This document shows, piece after piece, positions 42,144 through 50,379 of a stretch of 64,000 nucleotides of DNA (the first letter of the stretch is position 1; each line of letters opens with the position of its first letter). The notes beneath the pieces were generated by a model, which saw nothing but the letters and a program-made list of their open reading frames with translations, made no database searches and was not told the origin of the DNA. The stretch covers positions 459,074 to 523,073 of the forward strand of contig NZ_FOXI01000001.1 in assembly GCF_900115675.1 (NCBI RefSeq). The letters are read 5' to 3'. A program made the position numbers and the translations under genes. This DNA is from Halolamina pelagica. Its GTDB lineage: Archaea > Halobacteriota > Halobacteria > Halobacteriales > Haloferacaceae.

Positions 42144-45100
42144 GTGTCAACCCATTCGCGTATTGAGATTTCACCAGCCAAGACAGAGCACATACCGGGG
42201 TATATTACTGATACACAGAGCATCTTGCTTGGAGGTCCCTGCACCGGAAAAACAAATATCTGTAAGTCCTCTAGTGATATAACGTATATTAATACAATCG
42301 ATAACATAAAAAAGCACAATACGAATCGTCCAATTATTCTAGATAATGCGTATCAGATTTTGAGCGATCCTGAATTAGATGCAGCAGAATTGATTACCAC
42401 GCTTGAAAATCATGAACCCGGTGTTTGCTACGTTTTTCGGCCGTATGAATTAGAATGGGTTGTAAGTCAGTCGAACAATATAAACTTCGATTTTGAGTCA
42501 ATACAACTTCTTTCCTTGGTTTATACCCGAGAGGAGGCGATCAGTAAGTTACAACGTGTAGATGAATCTTTGTCGGAGAGTAAAATCAAGAGGTTCGTTG
42601 ACACACTCGAATACGAGTTCTCTTTCACTCATGCGCCAATAAAAGATTATCATTCATATCTTCCCTATTGTGCGGTTAGAGCAAGTAATGCAGCCGTGGA
42701 GAATGTTATTACTGGTGATTCTGTCACAGCGAAAATTAGTAACTTCGCTAAACAGTCCGATCTCAGTTCGTTCGTAAGATCCGAAAGTAATCACCTCCCT
42801 GATCTCAGCTCGTTCGCAAGATCGGCAAGTACCCATCTCCCTGCTTCGGTGACAGCAACACTGAGTGGTGCTGTTGGTGGTGGAGCCTTAGCAAGTGGTG
42901 TGGGTGCAGTCGCACTATTCGCTGTCCTTCCAATTCTTCTGAATCGAACACTTCACGATGGGCACGAATTCGAACGAAATCTTGGTCGGGTGCTCGGACA
43001 TGAATTATTCCCGCATCACCAAGAGAACTTAGAACGCGAAACTGAACTTCCACCTCGAACCTTTGAGACATTTGGAAAATTTGCAGATCCGGTTACTGGC
43101 CATCATTTGGACACTCTGGTTGAAGAACAGGATGAGCTTCGCTCATTCATTCAAGAATCTGATATTTGTGTTGAGGAGGACATCGACTCGCTTGTAGAAT
43201 TAGTTGACCAGCTTGCTACGGAGACTATTCCCATCACTGAGCTGATCTCAGAGGAATTTAATAATGCAGTCCTCCCCCCTAAGTCACTGACTCAACAGCA
43301 AAAGGATCGTATCACAAAAGAACTCAAATCAGCGGCGGATATTTCAGAGACCGAAGCCAAAGGAAGGGTCGACGATCTGTTTTCGAAGTCTCTGCGGGAA
43401 GAGAAGTTGTCTGAAGATTATGACAACGTTGCTCCTAACCAAGGAGCGTTGCTAGTCTATGGCGAGATGGGTGGTGGTACAACCACTTTTGCTCAGGGGT
43501 TACTAGAGCACTACGCGCGTGACGGTTACGATATTGGTGTCGTCAATAGCACTACCCCGGAAATTCTTCGATCAAAGTTGCGTTCAATGCAGTCAGATTC
43601 TAAAGGCCTTGCGTTGGTCTACAGTGTTGGTCGGGAAAGATCAATTTCACCACACAATTTCCAAATTTTATTTGGGGAGAAAGTATTCGAATTCTATGAT
43701 GTGATAATTATTGAATGTAGTCAGGAACAGATAGATAGTATCAGAACTTCCTGGGAACAAACCCGTGACATCAGATATGACTCGGCTAAATCTCGATTAG
43801 AACCTAGAGCAGAAATTCAGCTTTCAAACGTTGATAATGAAGTATTGGAACGAATCCCACGGACTCTTAGTTCACTTGACGATGATTCTGTAGAGCGAAT
43901 TGCTGTTACAGCAGATGGTAACCCTACGATCGCCGTTGAGGCGACATTAGAAGCCCTTGAGAATGGGGTAGAATCGATTAGTGGGGTTCGAGGACGGGAG
44001 TTTATTCGCTCTCGATTGAGCGGTGCACTCCAAGAACTTCAAGAGAATCATGGAGAGGAGCCAGTGGATATTCTTGTTATGCTTGCCGCTATTCGAGGAG
44101 TAGACGACGAAAAAGAACTTGCTAATCTGCTGAACATCAGTGAGAACCGCGTCAAGGGGTATATGGCCGGCTCTATGTCATCTTATATATACAGGAGATC
44201 AGATGGAAGACTAGTTGTTTCCCCTCGAATCTATGCTCTAACAATCTTTGAACTGGAATGGTTCACTGAGTTGAGTGGTGATTGGGTTCTTTCGGATAGA
44301 CGAGAGCGATTTACAGAGCGAATCTATGATTCAAGTAGTCAAAATGTAGTTGGGCTAACTACTAATTTAGCAGAATTAGAATCAACTGGGTCAAGTATAA
44401 CCGATACAGAAAACGTTGATTTGGTTTTATCCTGTATTGAGGATATACTTGAACAATCTGGGCCCGCAAGATTTCCTCAAGTTCTGGCAGCAGTTGGTAT
44501 ATATCAAGTTCCAATTCAACTGACTGTTCTCACTGATTCGAATCGACTTCATGAATCGCTTTACGGGGTTCTCAAGGCCTCAGATGGGGAATCACAAGAG
44601 GTACCCCACCAGTATTATCACTTGTTTGTTACTGGCTTAGCGGGCGTTACCATCGCAGCATACCATCATAATGACCAGAGTGCCGAAGCGTTCCTCTCAC
44701 TTGGAACAAATCTGTTTCGTGAAATTGTAGATACAGAATATTCTCAATCAGAATTGGCTAACTTGCTGATCATTCGATACTATTGCGGGGTACTTTCCCC
44801 GTTAGTTCGTACGTTTGATCTCACTGATGTCAAACCATTTGTGAGAGAAGTAAGACAAAGGGCCGCGAGTATTCAAAACAGTAGCGACGTCAACGATGTA
44901 TTCCTGGTTGAATTCTATTCCCAGATCCTCGCCCCTCATGTTGAGGTAGATGAAGGTCCGGCGGACTACAGTGAGTGGCTCGACTTCATCATCAAGGACA
45001 TTACCGATGCTAACGAGCAACCTGAGGGCCTCACAGGATTAGACATGCCTCCCGAGGAATTAATCGCCGGTAAACCTCGTCAATTCCAGACGAGTCCAGA

Positions 45101-46319
45101 TCGTGTTGTAGTTCAGGTTTTCGCCCGTGCTATCATCACTAATCCACCACGGGATCCGACCGACCGACTCCAATGGATAGAGGATACAGAAGCGCGACTC
45201 AAACGGTTTAGGTCCCGATTGGAAGACCGGGGTAATGGCCCAACCGAATCCTCTGATGAAGATGAAGTTATAATGTCGCTCCCCCTATGGGCGGCCATAC
45301 TTGGACAACTCGCAGACTTCCATTCTCCAGATTGGGCTGATGAGTGGATTGTAATGGCAGAACAGCGGCTAGCCGAAGAGTTTGATAGAGCAAAAAGCTC
45401 GGCACACTCACAGGGGACAGCAGTAGATCCGGGCGACGAGGTAATTCACGATGGATGGGCAAGGTTTGTGGGCGATGTTATATTTGAAAAGAGAGATGTC
45501 GCCGAACCAGGGGCATGGACTGAGCGGCTAGTGGAATTGGTGAGAGACCAAGTCGGAGACAAACACTCTTCAGAACTAGTTGAACTGCGGAGCTACGCTT
45601 GGATGCTCTGTCGTGCGGTTCAGAGTCTTATTTCCACTGATGATGAGGAATTCATCGAGACGTGGGTGGTGTGGTATTTTGATCATGCCACCGAACTTAC
45701 GAATTTAGAAGAGATTGAAGCGAATTCTGATGTCGTACTCACAGAACCATTTGTAGTTGCTCCGGAATGTTTTCAGGTCGATTTACAGACGAACTTTGTC
45801 AGTTATATCCTCAAACAGTTGGGAAGAGAGGTCGATTCTCTTCAATACGCTGTGGTTGGTGGTTGTGCCCACGTTCTTATGTCAGATAATGCTCCAGACT
45901 CAGAATTGTTCGAATGGGTGTATGAGATAATTTGCACCTTTATTATACAACAAGATGTTGATAATTTCGATTACAGTATTGTACTATTATATTCGAAAAT
46001 AATAATATATGTTCTTGACTTCCAGAATGAGAGCTCCACACAAAAGGTCTCAGAAAGTGTTCTCGCTAAGTTGTCTGAGAGAGAGGGTTCTGAGGCTGTG
46101 TTTGATTTTGTTGTACTGGTGATGAAAGACCTATCAGAGGCACCGTTCGATGAGTTCGGCGACTATGCGAAGATAGTGATCTCTACGGCAATGGATCATC
46201 TCTCTGAAGAGGAACAAGAGGAACTCAAGGAGGATTTACCTGGTGTGATAAAATCAGCATCTGACTCAAATTACGTCGATGAGTGGGTAGAAGGTCTAAC
46301 GAGGTGGACTCAATGCTGA
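42144..46319 (+). CDS. Large membrane-anchored protein with two STAND-like NTPase modules (putative defence or conflict protein)
   Basis: A 1391-aa protein from GTG 42144, in low-GC DNA. Module 1 (about 20-180): Walker A GGPCTGKT (30-37), Walker B-like PIILD (63-67), a sensor-like Arg in CYVFRP (99), and LVYTREEAISKL as in STAND linkers. Then comes a 14-residue tandem repeat (206-233) and a Gly/Ala-rich hydrophobic segment (239-266), probably one membrane helix or a hairpin. Module 2 (about 430-610): GEMGGGTTT (440-448), where Thr replaces the P-loop lysine, VIIIEC (520-525), and the STAND-like GNP motif in TADGNPTIAVEA (592-594). A winged-helix-like region follows (640-705), then about 680 helical residues without known motifs, possibly a sensor. 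It is convergent with the integrase. No family name is recognised; antiviral function is inference from architecture and island context. Confidence 0.75.
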   Translation: MSTHSRIEISPAKTEHIPGYITDTQSILLGGPCTGKTNICKSSSDITYINTIDNIKKHNTNRPIILDNAYQILSDPELDAAELITTLENHEPGVCYVFRPYELEWVVSQSNNINFDFESIQLLSLVYTREEAISKLQRVDESLSESKIKRFVDTLEYEFSFTHAPIKDYHSYLPYCAVRASNAAVENVITGDSVTAKISNFAKQSDLSSFVRSESNHLPDLSSFARSASTHLPASVTATLSGAVGGGALASGVGAVALFAVLPILLNRTLHDGHEFERNLGRVLGHELFPHHQENLERETELPPRTFETFGKFADPVTGHHLDTLVEEQDELRSFIQESDICVEEDIDSLVELVDQLATETIPITELISEEFNNAVLPPKSLTQQQKDRITKELKSAADISETEAKGRVDDLFSKSLREEKLSEDYDNVAPNQGALLVYGEMGGGTTTFAQGLLEHYARDGYDIGVVNSTTPEILRSKLRSMQSDSKGLALVYSVGRERSISPHNFQILFGEKVFEFYDVIIIECSQEQIDSIRTSWEQTRDIRYDSAKSRLEPRAEIQLSNVDNEVLERIPRTLSSLDDDSVERIAVTADGNPTIAVEATLEALENGVESISGVRGREFIRSRLSGALQELQENHGEEPVDILVMLAAIRGVDDEKELANLLNISENRVKGYMAGSMSSYIYRRSDGRLVVSPRIYALTIFELEWFTELSGDWVLSDRRERFTERIYDSSSQNVVGLTTNLAELESTGSSITDTENVDLVLSCIEDILEQSGPARFPQVLAAVGIYQVPIQLTVLTDSNRLHESLYGVLKASDGESQEVPHQYYHLFVTGLAGVTIAAYHHNDQSAEAFLSLGTNLFREIVDTEYSQSELANLLIIRYYCGVLSPLVRTFDLTDVKPFVREVRQRAASIQNSSDVNDVFLVEFYSQILAPHVEVDEGPADYSEWLDFIIKDITDANEQPEGLTGLDMPPEELIAGKPRQFQTSPDRVVVQVFARAIITNPPRDPTDRLQWIEDTEARLKRFRSRLEDRGNGPTESSDEDEVIMSLPLWAAILGQLADFHSPDWADEWIVMAEQRLAEEFDRAKSSAHSQGTAVDPGDEVIHDGWARFVGDVIFEKRDVAEPGAWTERLVELVRDQVGDKHSSELVELRSYAWMLCRAVQSLISTDDEEFIETWVVWYFDHATELTNLEEIEANSDVVLTEPFVVAPECFQVDLQTNFVSYILKQLGREVDSLQYAVVGGCAHVLMSDNAPDSELFEWVYEIICTFIIQQDVDNFDYSIVLLYSKIIIYVLDFQNESSTQKVSESVLAKLSEREGSEAVFDFVVLVMKDLSEAPFDEFGDYAKIVISTAMDHLSEEEQEELKEDLPGVIKSASDSNYVDEWVEGLTRWTQC
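42759..42842 (+). repeat. 42-bp in-frame tandem duplication inside the NTPase gene
   Basis: Units 42759-42800 and 42801-42842 encode DLSSFVRSESNHLP and DLSSFARSASTHLP. The two copies differ at a handful of bases, mostly small changes, so the duplication is not brand new. The preceding ISNFAKQS may be a third, decayed unit. The repeat lies just before the membrane segment. Confidence 0.85.
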
Positions 46320-46379
46320 CTCTATCTCAAGCTGAGACCAGTAGCTATACCAAAGAATAAAAACGGATAAATGCGTTTG

Positions 46380-47393
46380 TTACAACAGTTCTAGGTAGTC
46401 GCGGCGCTGTTCCATCTTTTCTTTCTCGGTGCGCCGATCGTAGTGCTGTTCAATAACCGCGGGACTCACGTTCGCCCGGTCACTCACGACGTTGTCCGGG
46501 AGGTCGCTGTTGAGTGAGTGCGTGATACTGCCTCGACGAATGGCATGGGGGCTAACGTTTGCGGGACATCTGAACGCTTGCTGGTCCTTGATGGCCGCCT
46601 CACACTCTTCTGGATCACGTTCTTCGGGGCAGTCGGCGCCGCGAAAGCACGGGCGCGTCGCCTGGTAGACGTAGGTCCGTAGCGTGGTCTTGTTCGCTCG
46701 TCCCTGAGTGGTCGCGACAAGGGGCTCACGTCCGTAATCATCGGTGACGTTCGGCCGCTGGTCTTCGAGCCAGTCGTCGAGCAGCATGCAGACATCGTCC
46801 GAGAGCGCCACCAGGCGCTCGCCGTCCTTCTTGTTCTTGATCGGGGTGTCCGTCTGGGGACTATGTCGGACCTCGATGTACTGCTCGTCGCGGTGATAGT
46901 CGTCGACGTCGAGCGCGTGGACGCTGCTCACTCGCATCATCGTATGCCACATCAACGCAACGGTGACGTGTTGGCAGGAGGCGTACTGGTACTTCGCGAG
47001 ATGCTCGAGGACAGCTTCAGCCTCTTCGGTGTCGAGCATCTCGTCACGAGTGTTCTGCTCTGGCGTCATCGACGGCGAGCGAACCTTCGTCGAGAGGTCC
47101 TGCTCGACGGCGTCGATCGACTCGGCCCAGCGGATGAACACGCGCAGCGTGTCCATCTGTGTCTTCTCACTGGCGACAGAGAGGTCCCCGTCGTCTCGCC
47201 GCCAGAGGCGGTACTGCTGAATCTTGCGGCCGGTGAGATCGTTGAGGTTGTCGATGTTCTCCTTGTCACACCAGCGCAGGAAGTGCTTGAGACGGTACTT
47301 GTGCGACTGAATCGAACTCTCAGCGAGTTCGGCTTCCTTGTCCGTGAGGTACAGCTCGAGTGCTGTCTCCGGATCGATTGGTTCGAGACTCAT
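46380..47393 (-). CDS. Tyrosine recombinase / integrase of the island
   Basis: A 337-aa integrase. The N-terminal SAM-like core-binding domain spans about 8-95 and the catalytic domain about 115-330. Active-site residues are visible: Arg154 (HTMMRVSSVHAL), Lys188/189, His283 and Arg286 (SPHAIRRGS) and the nucleophile Tyr318 (IEQHYDRR). A Cys-rich insertion (Cys249, 255, 264, 276) could bind zinc. I use ATG 47391-47393; the frame runs 21 codons further upstream into the inverted-repeat region, without domain similarity. The 3' end converges on the NTPase gene, and the 5' end lies about 105 bases from the candidate attR. It is likely responsible for integration at tRNA-Arg. Confidence 0.92.
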   Translation of the reverse strand: MSLEPIDPETALELYLTDKEAELAESSIQSHKYRLKHFLRWCDKENIDNLNDLTGRKIQQYRLWRRDDGDLSVASEKTQMDTLRVFIRWAESIDAVEQDLSTKVRSPSMTPEQNTRDEMLDTEEAEAVLEHLAKYQYASCQHVTVALMWHTMMRVSSVHALDVDDYHRDEQYIEVRHSPQTDTPIKNKKDGERLVALSDDVCMLLDDWLEDQRPNVTDDYGREPLVATTQGRANKTTLRTYVYQATRPCFRGADCPEERDPEECEAAIKDQQAFRCPANVSPHAIRRGSITHSLNSDLPDNVVSDRANVSPAVIEQHYDRRTEKEKMEQRRDYLELL

Positions 47394-47437
47394 AGTCGTG
47401 AGTCGCGAACCGATAACGGGTCGATCTGAACGCCGCG

Positions 47438-47472
47438 ATTTCTCTCCGTTCGTCAAACCGAACGAGAGAAAT
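47438..47472. promoter_or_regulatory. Inverted repeat upstream of the integrase
   Basis: ATTTCTCT-C-CGTTCG (47438-47452) faces CGAACG-AGAGAAAT (47459-47472) across a 6-base loop, 14 pairs with one bulged C. It sits 45-79 bases upstream of the integrase ATG and inside the candidate attR end, so it could be an operator or an arm site for the recombinase. Confidence 0.4.
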
Positions 47473-47498
47473 TCTAAGGGCGTCTGAGGGCCTATGAG

Positions 47499-47515
47499 CC
47501 TGAAGCGCCCACTCG
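47499..47515 (+). other. Candidate attR (copy of tRNA-Arg 3' end)
   Basis: CCTGAAGCGCCCACTCG is in the same orientation as 40794-40810 and agrees at 14 of 17 positions, including eight consecutive identical bases AGCGCCCA. It lies just beyond the integrase. Composition returns to host-like GC after about 47550. Confidence 0.5.
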
Positions 47516-47667
47516 AAATAAACCTTCTCCGGAGCCGATCTTCTTCCGCTGGTGGAAGGCTTCCTCGCGACAGCTCCCCCAGTCACCGACACCGACCGGT
47601 CGGCGGGCGTCTCAAACCGAGTGAAAAACGGGGATGGCGGCGCCGACAGTCCGTGGTGGACCGCGCG

Positions 47668-48123
47668 TTACTCGTCCTGATACTCCTTCTCGAACCCGCG
47701 GAACTCCGTCCGGTGGGCCTCCTCGTCGGCGAGGAGCGTCACTGCGAGGTCCTCGGTCACCGGATCGTCGGCGGCATCAGCGGCGTCGATGAGCGCGCGG
47801 TAGGTTTCGATGGCGCCCTCCTCGGCGTCGAGCACCCCGCGGATCACCGAGAGCACGTCCGTCGAGTCCTCCGGCGGCTGAAGGGAGTCCTGTCGCGCGA
47901 CGAAATCGGCGGAACTGGGCGGCCGGGCGTCCAGCTGTTTGAGCCGGTTGCCGATCTGTTCGGCGTGGCCCAACTCCTCCTGAATGTCCGTTTGGAGGCT
48001 CTCCTTGATCTCCTCGGCGCGGACGCCGTCGAGGACGATCGCGTTGGTCTGGTAGTTCATCACGGTCTCGATCTCGTCGCCGTAGGCCTTGCGCAGCAGG
48101 TCGATGACCTTCTCGGAACTCAT
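47668..48123 (-). CDS. Ferritin-like domain protein
   Basis: A 151-aa four-helix-bundle protein with two ferritin-type metal motifs: Glu in the first helices (AYGDEIETVMNYQTNA) and E-x2-H pairs in IQEELGHAEQ and LLADEEAHRTEF. This resembles bacterioferritin, Dps or rubrerythrin-like haloarchaeal proteins that bind a di-iron site. No heme Met or ferroxidase assignment can be made with certainty. It probably handles iron or oxidative stress in the cytoplasm. ATG 48121-48123 is used, with a TATA-like region (acgatatatcc) just upstream on the minus strand. Confidence 0.85.
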   Translation of the reverse strand: MSSEKVIDLLRKAYGDEIETVMNYQTNAIVLDGVRAEEIKESLQTDIQEELGHAEQIGNRLKQLDARPPSSADFVARQDSLQPPEDSTDVLSVIRGVLDAEEGAIETYRALIDAADAADDPVTEDLAVTLLADEEAHRTEFRGFEKEYQDE

Positions 48124-48204
48124 ACGTACACGGTTACGTCTAAACAACGATATATCCGTCGGCGGTTCTCGGCCCGCGAAACTCGCGACGCCGAACCGAT
48201 GCCG

Positions 48205-49377
48205 CTACTGGTAGGTGTGGATCGGTCCGGTCGTGTTGTCCTCGATGTACCCCCAGTCGTAGTCGACACCGAGGCCGGGCCCCTCCGGGACCGAGACCGT
48301 CCCCCCTTCCACGGCCGCCATCATGTCGGAGTAGTCGCCCTCGTAAACCGGCGGCTGGGTGTTCTGGCAGTCGGGGTGGACCAGCGCCATCTCGTAGTAG
48401 TTGGAGTTCCGGCAGGCGGCGATGCAGTGTCGTTGGGCCGGCCCGGGCGCGTGGAACTCGACGTCGAGGCCGAACGCCTCGGCGACGCGGGCGACCTTGA
48501 TGGCGCCCGTGATCCCGGCGTCGTACTCCGGATCGGCCCGCAGGAAGTCCGTCGCGTCGTTCGCGGCGAAGTCGGACTTGAGTTCCAGCCCGCGGACGTG
48601 TTCGGTCTGCAGGATCGGCGTGTCGAGTTTCCGGGACAGTTTCCGGTGGGCGTGCTGGGAGATGCCGCCGTCACGGAACGGGTCCTCGTACCAGAAGAAG
48701 TCCTGTTCGTCGATCGCCCTCCCGAGTTCCAGCGCGTCGGCGAACGTCTCCAACTCACAGGCCGGGTCGTGCATCAGGTCCAGCTCGTCGCCGACGCGCT
48801 CGCCGACGGCGTGGACCGCTGCGACCTCCCGATCCAAGTCGCGGGAGGCGTCGCCGCCGCCCCAACCGTGGATCTTGAACCCGCCGAACCCCTGGTCACG
48901 GCACTCCTCGGCGAAGTCCGCGAACGCCTCCGGCGAGTCGAGGCCGCCGGCGTCGTCGCCGTGGTACGTCGACGCGTAGGCGGGGATCTCGGTGCGGTAG
49001 GTGCCCAGCAGTTCGTGGATCGGGGCGTCGTAGTACTTGCCCGCGAAGTCCCACAGCGCGATGTCGATGGGGCCCATTCCCATCCGGTCGTACTTCCGGA
49101 GCGCGCGCTTGATCTCCGACCAGTGTTTCTCGCGTTCGAGCGGGTTCTTCCCGATCAGGTACTCCGCGATGATGTTGTACTGCGCCGCCGCCGGCGAGTT
49201 CCCGCCGACGTACTCGCCGGTGATCCCCTCGTCGGTGTGGATCTTGACGCCGAACAGCTTGCGGTAGGTCGTTTCCCCGGGCTCGTACACCAGGTTGAAC
49301 CCGTGCTCGTCGGTGCCCACGTCCGCCAGCGGGTACTCGAACTCCCGGCTCTCGATCTCCGTGATAGTGGGTGCCAT
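48205..49377 (-). CDS. xacD: Enolase-superfamily sugar-acid dehydratase, XacD-like (xylonate/arabinonate dehydratase)
   Basis: A 390-aa mandelate racemase/muconate lactonizing-type enzyme. The K-x-H motif is Lys168-x-His170 (FKIHGWGGGD), and metal ligands are Asp204 (MHDPACE), Glu231 (WYEDPF) and Glu259 (LQTEHVRG). The long sequence similarity I recall to Haloferax XacD, together with gfo6, xacF and xacE nearby, supports dehydration of D-xylonate or L-arabinonate to the 2-keto-3-deoxy acid. Other sugar acids are possible. A TATA-like element at 49401-49407 precedes the ATG by 24-30 bases. Confidence 0.85.
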   Translation of the reverse strand: MAPTITEIESREFEYPLADVGTDEHGFNLVYEPGETTYRKLFGVKIHTDEGITGEYVGGNSPAAAQYNIIAEYLIGKNPLEREKHWSEIKRALRKYDRMGMGPIDIALWDFAGKYYDAPIHELLGTYRTEIPAYASTYHGDDAGGLDSPEAFADFAEECRDQGFGGFKIHGWGGGDASRDLDREVAAVHAVGERVGDELDLMHDPACELETFADALELGRAIDEQDFFWYEDPFRDGGISQHAHRKLSRKLDTPILQTEHVRGLELKSDFAANDATDFLRADPEYDAGITGAIKVARVAEAFGLDVEFHAPGPAQRHCIAACRNSNYYEMALVHPDCQNTQPPVYEGDYSDMMAAVEGGTVSVPEGPGLGVDYDWGYIEDNTTGPIHTYQ

Positions 49378-49400
49378 GCCCGTCCCCTCCGGGGGCCCGG

Positions 49401-49407
49401 GGTAAAA
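49401..49407 (-). promoter_or_regulatory. Promoter element of xacD
   Basis: On the minus strand TTTTACC lies 24-30 bases before the xacD ATG, the distance expected for a TATA box of a leaderless transcript. Confidence 0.45.
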
Positions 49408-49436
49408 CACCTCGGCATCGAGAGCTTTCGCCCGGC

Positions 49437-50306
49437 CTACCGACCGTCGAGCGCACGCATCCGCCGGAGGCCGGGCTCGTCGAGCCGGAAGGAGCACCCG
49501 ACGTGTGGCATCTCCAGCACCCGGGGATGGCGGAACGAGGCCGCGTGTTCGTGGAGCACCTTCGGGTCGGCGCCGACGCCCTGCCACATGTCGTGGTGGG
49601 AGGGGAGCAGCCGGTCCAGTTCGAGCTGGTTCGCCGCCTCGATCACCTGGTTCTCGTCCATGTACCAGCGCGTGCGCTCGCCCCGCCCGAGGTCGTACTC
49701 GTAGATCTCCCCGACAGAACCGAACGCCAGCGCGCCCACGTCGACGTCGAACTCGTCGGCGACGCCCGGGAACGCCTCGGGCGCGGGTCGGCTGTCGCCG
49801 GCGTGGAAGAACGTTCCCGAGTCGTGTTCGATCACGTAGCTCACCGGCTCGATCGCGTCGGGGTCGTTCGCGCCGCGGACGTGGACCGTGAAGTCGCCGA
49901 CCTCGAACTCGCCGCCGGCGGCGATCACGTTCTTGCGGTTGTCGGACACTTCGAGGTCGCCCTCGTAGTCCGGGGACTCGTAGGCCGCTTCGGGCGCGTA
50001 GAGGTCGGCGTCGAGGTCCTCGACCAGCGGGCCGTAGGATGGCGGATGCATGTGGTCGATGTGCTCGTGGGTGACGAGCACGCCGTCGCAGTCGGCCGCG
50101 TCCGCCGGGTCGATCGGGACGGGGATCATCCGGACGATGTTCGGCGGGTCGCCGTCGCCGAAGTACGGGTCGACGTACAGCGTCGTCGACGCCGAGCGCA
50201 GCACGAACCCGTTGCAGCCGAGGTACCAGCCGATCACGCCGTCGCCGGGGTCGGCCGCCTCGATCTCCTCGCGGACGAACCAGTCGCCCCACGTCGAGTG
50301 AACCAT
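49437..50306 (-). CDS. MBL-fold hydrolase of the UlaG type, candidate pentonolactonase
   Basis: A 289-aa metallo-beta-lactamase-fold protein with THEHIDHMHPP (His80, His82, Asp84, His85), a later Asp in FFHAGDSRP and His in LLPSHHDMW. The N-terminus and spacing resemble the L-ascorbate-6-phosphate lactonase UlaG group. In the Haloferax Xac pathway a lactonase opens the pentonolactone made by the dehydrogenase. Placement between xacD and gfo6 makes this the candidate for that step (inference). ATG 50304-50306 is used. Confidence 0.75.
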   Translation of the reverse strand: MVHSTWGDWFVREEIEAADPGDGVIGWYLGCNGFVLRSASTTLYVDPYFGDGDPPNIVRMIPVPIDPADAADCDGVLVTHEHIDHMHPPSYGPLVEDLDADLYAPEAAYESPDYEGDLEVSDNRKNVIAAGGEFEVGDFTVHVRGANDPDAIEPVSYVIEHDSGTFFHAGDSRPAPEAFPGVADEFDVDVGALAFGSVGEIYEYDLGRGERTRWYMDENQVIEAANQLELDRLLPSHHDMWQGVGADPKVLHEHAASFRHPRVLEMPHVGCSFRLDEPGLRRMRALDGR

Positions 50307-50329
50307 GCCCGTGGCGTTCGCGCGCGGGT

Positions 50330-50336
50330 GGCAAAG
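50330..50336 (-). promoter_or_regulatory. Promoter element of the UlaG-like gene
   Basis: Minus-strand CTTTGCC lies 24-30 bases before the ATG at 50306 and is preceded by CAACG, as also found upstream of gfo6. Confidence 0.4.
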
Positions 50337-50379
50337 CGTTGACGCCGGCGTCGGGGTCACTTCTGCGCGAGGATCCCGC

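Larger units (their letters stand above)
40794..47515 (+). mobile_element. tRNA-Arg-integrated genomic island (about 6.7 kb)
   Basis: The segment starts at the 3' end of tRNA-Arg(TCG), ends at an imperfect copy of that 3' end, and carries a complete tyrosine integrase at its far end. Base composition is markedly lower in GC than the host. For example 42301-42360 has 17 G/C of 60, against 41 of 60 in 38641-38700. Contents are two integrase N-domain genes or remnants, a severed gene start, one 1391-aa NTPase gene and the integrase. No replication, transfer or structural genes are seen, so it looks like a reduced island that may be immobile or need help. Confidence 0.75.

Noticed and set aside
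40807..47515. CRISPR array or toxin-antitoxin pair in the island
   Set aside because: No regularly spaced repeats are present. The short integrase-domain gene pair is better explained by recombinase similarity than by toxin-antitoxin families.
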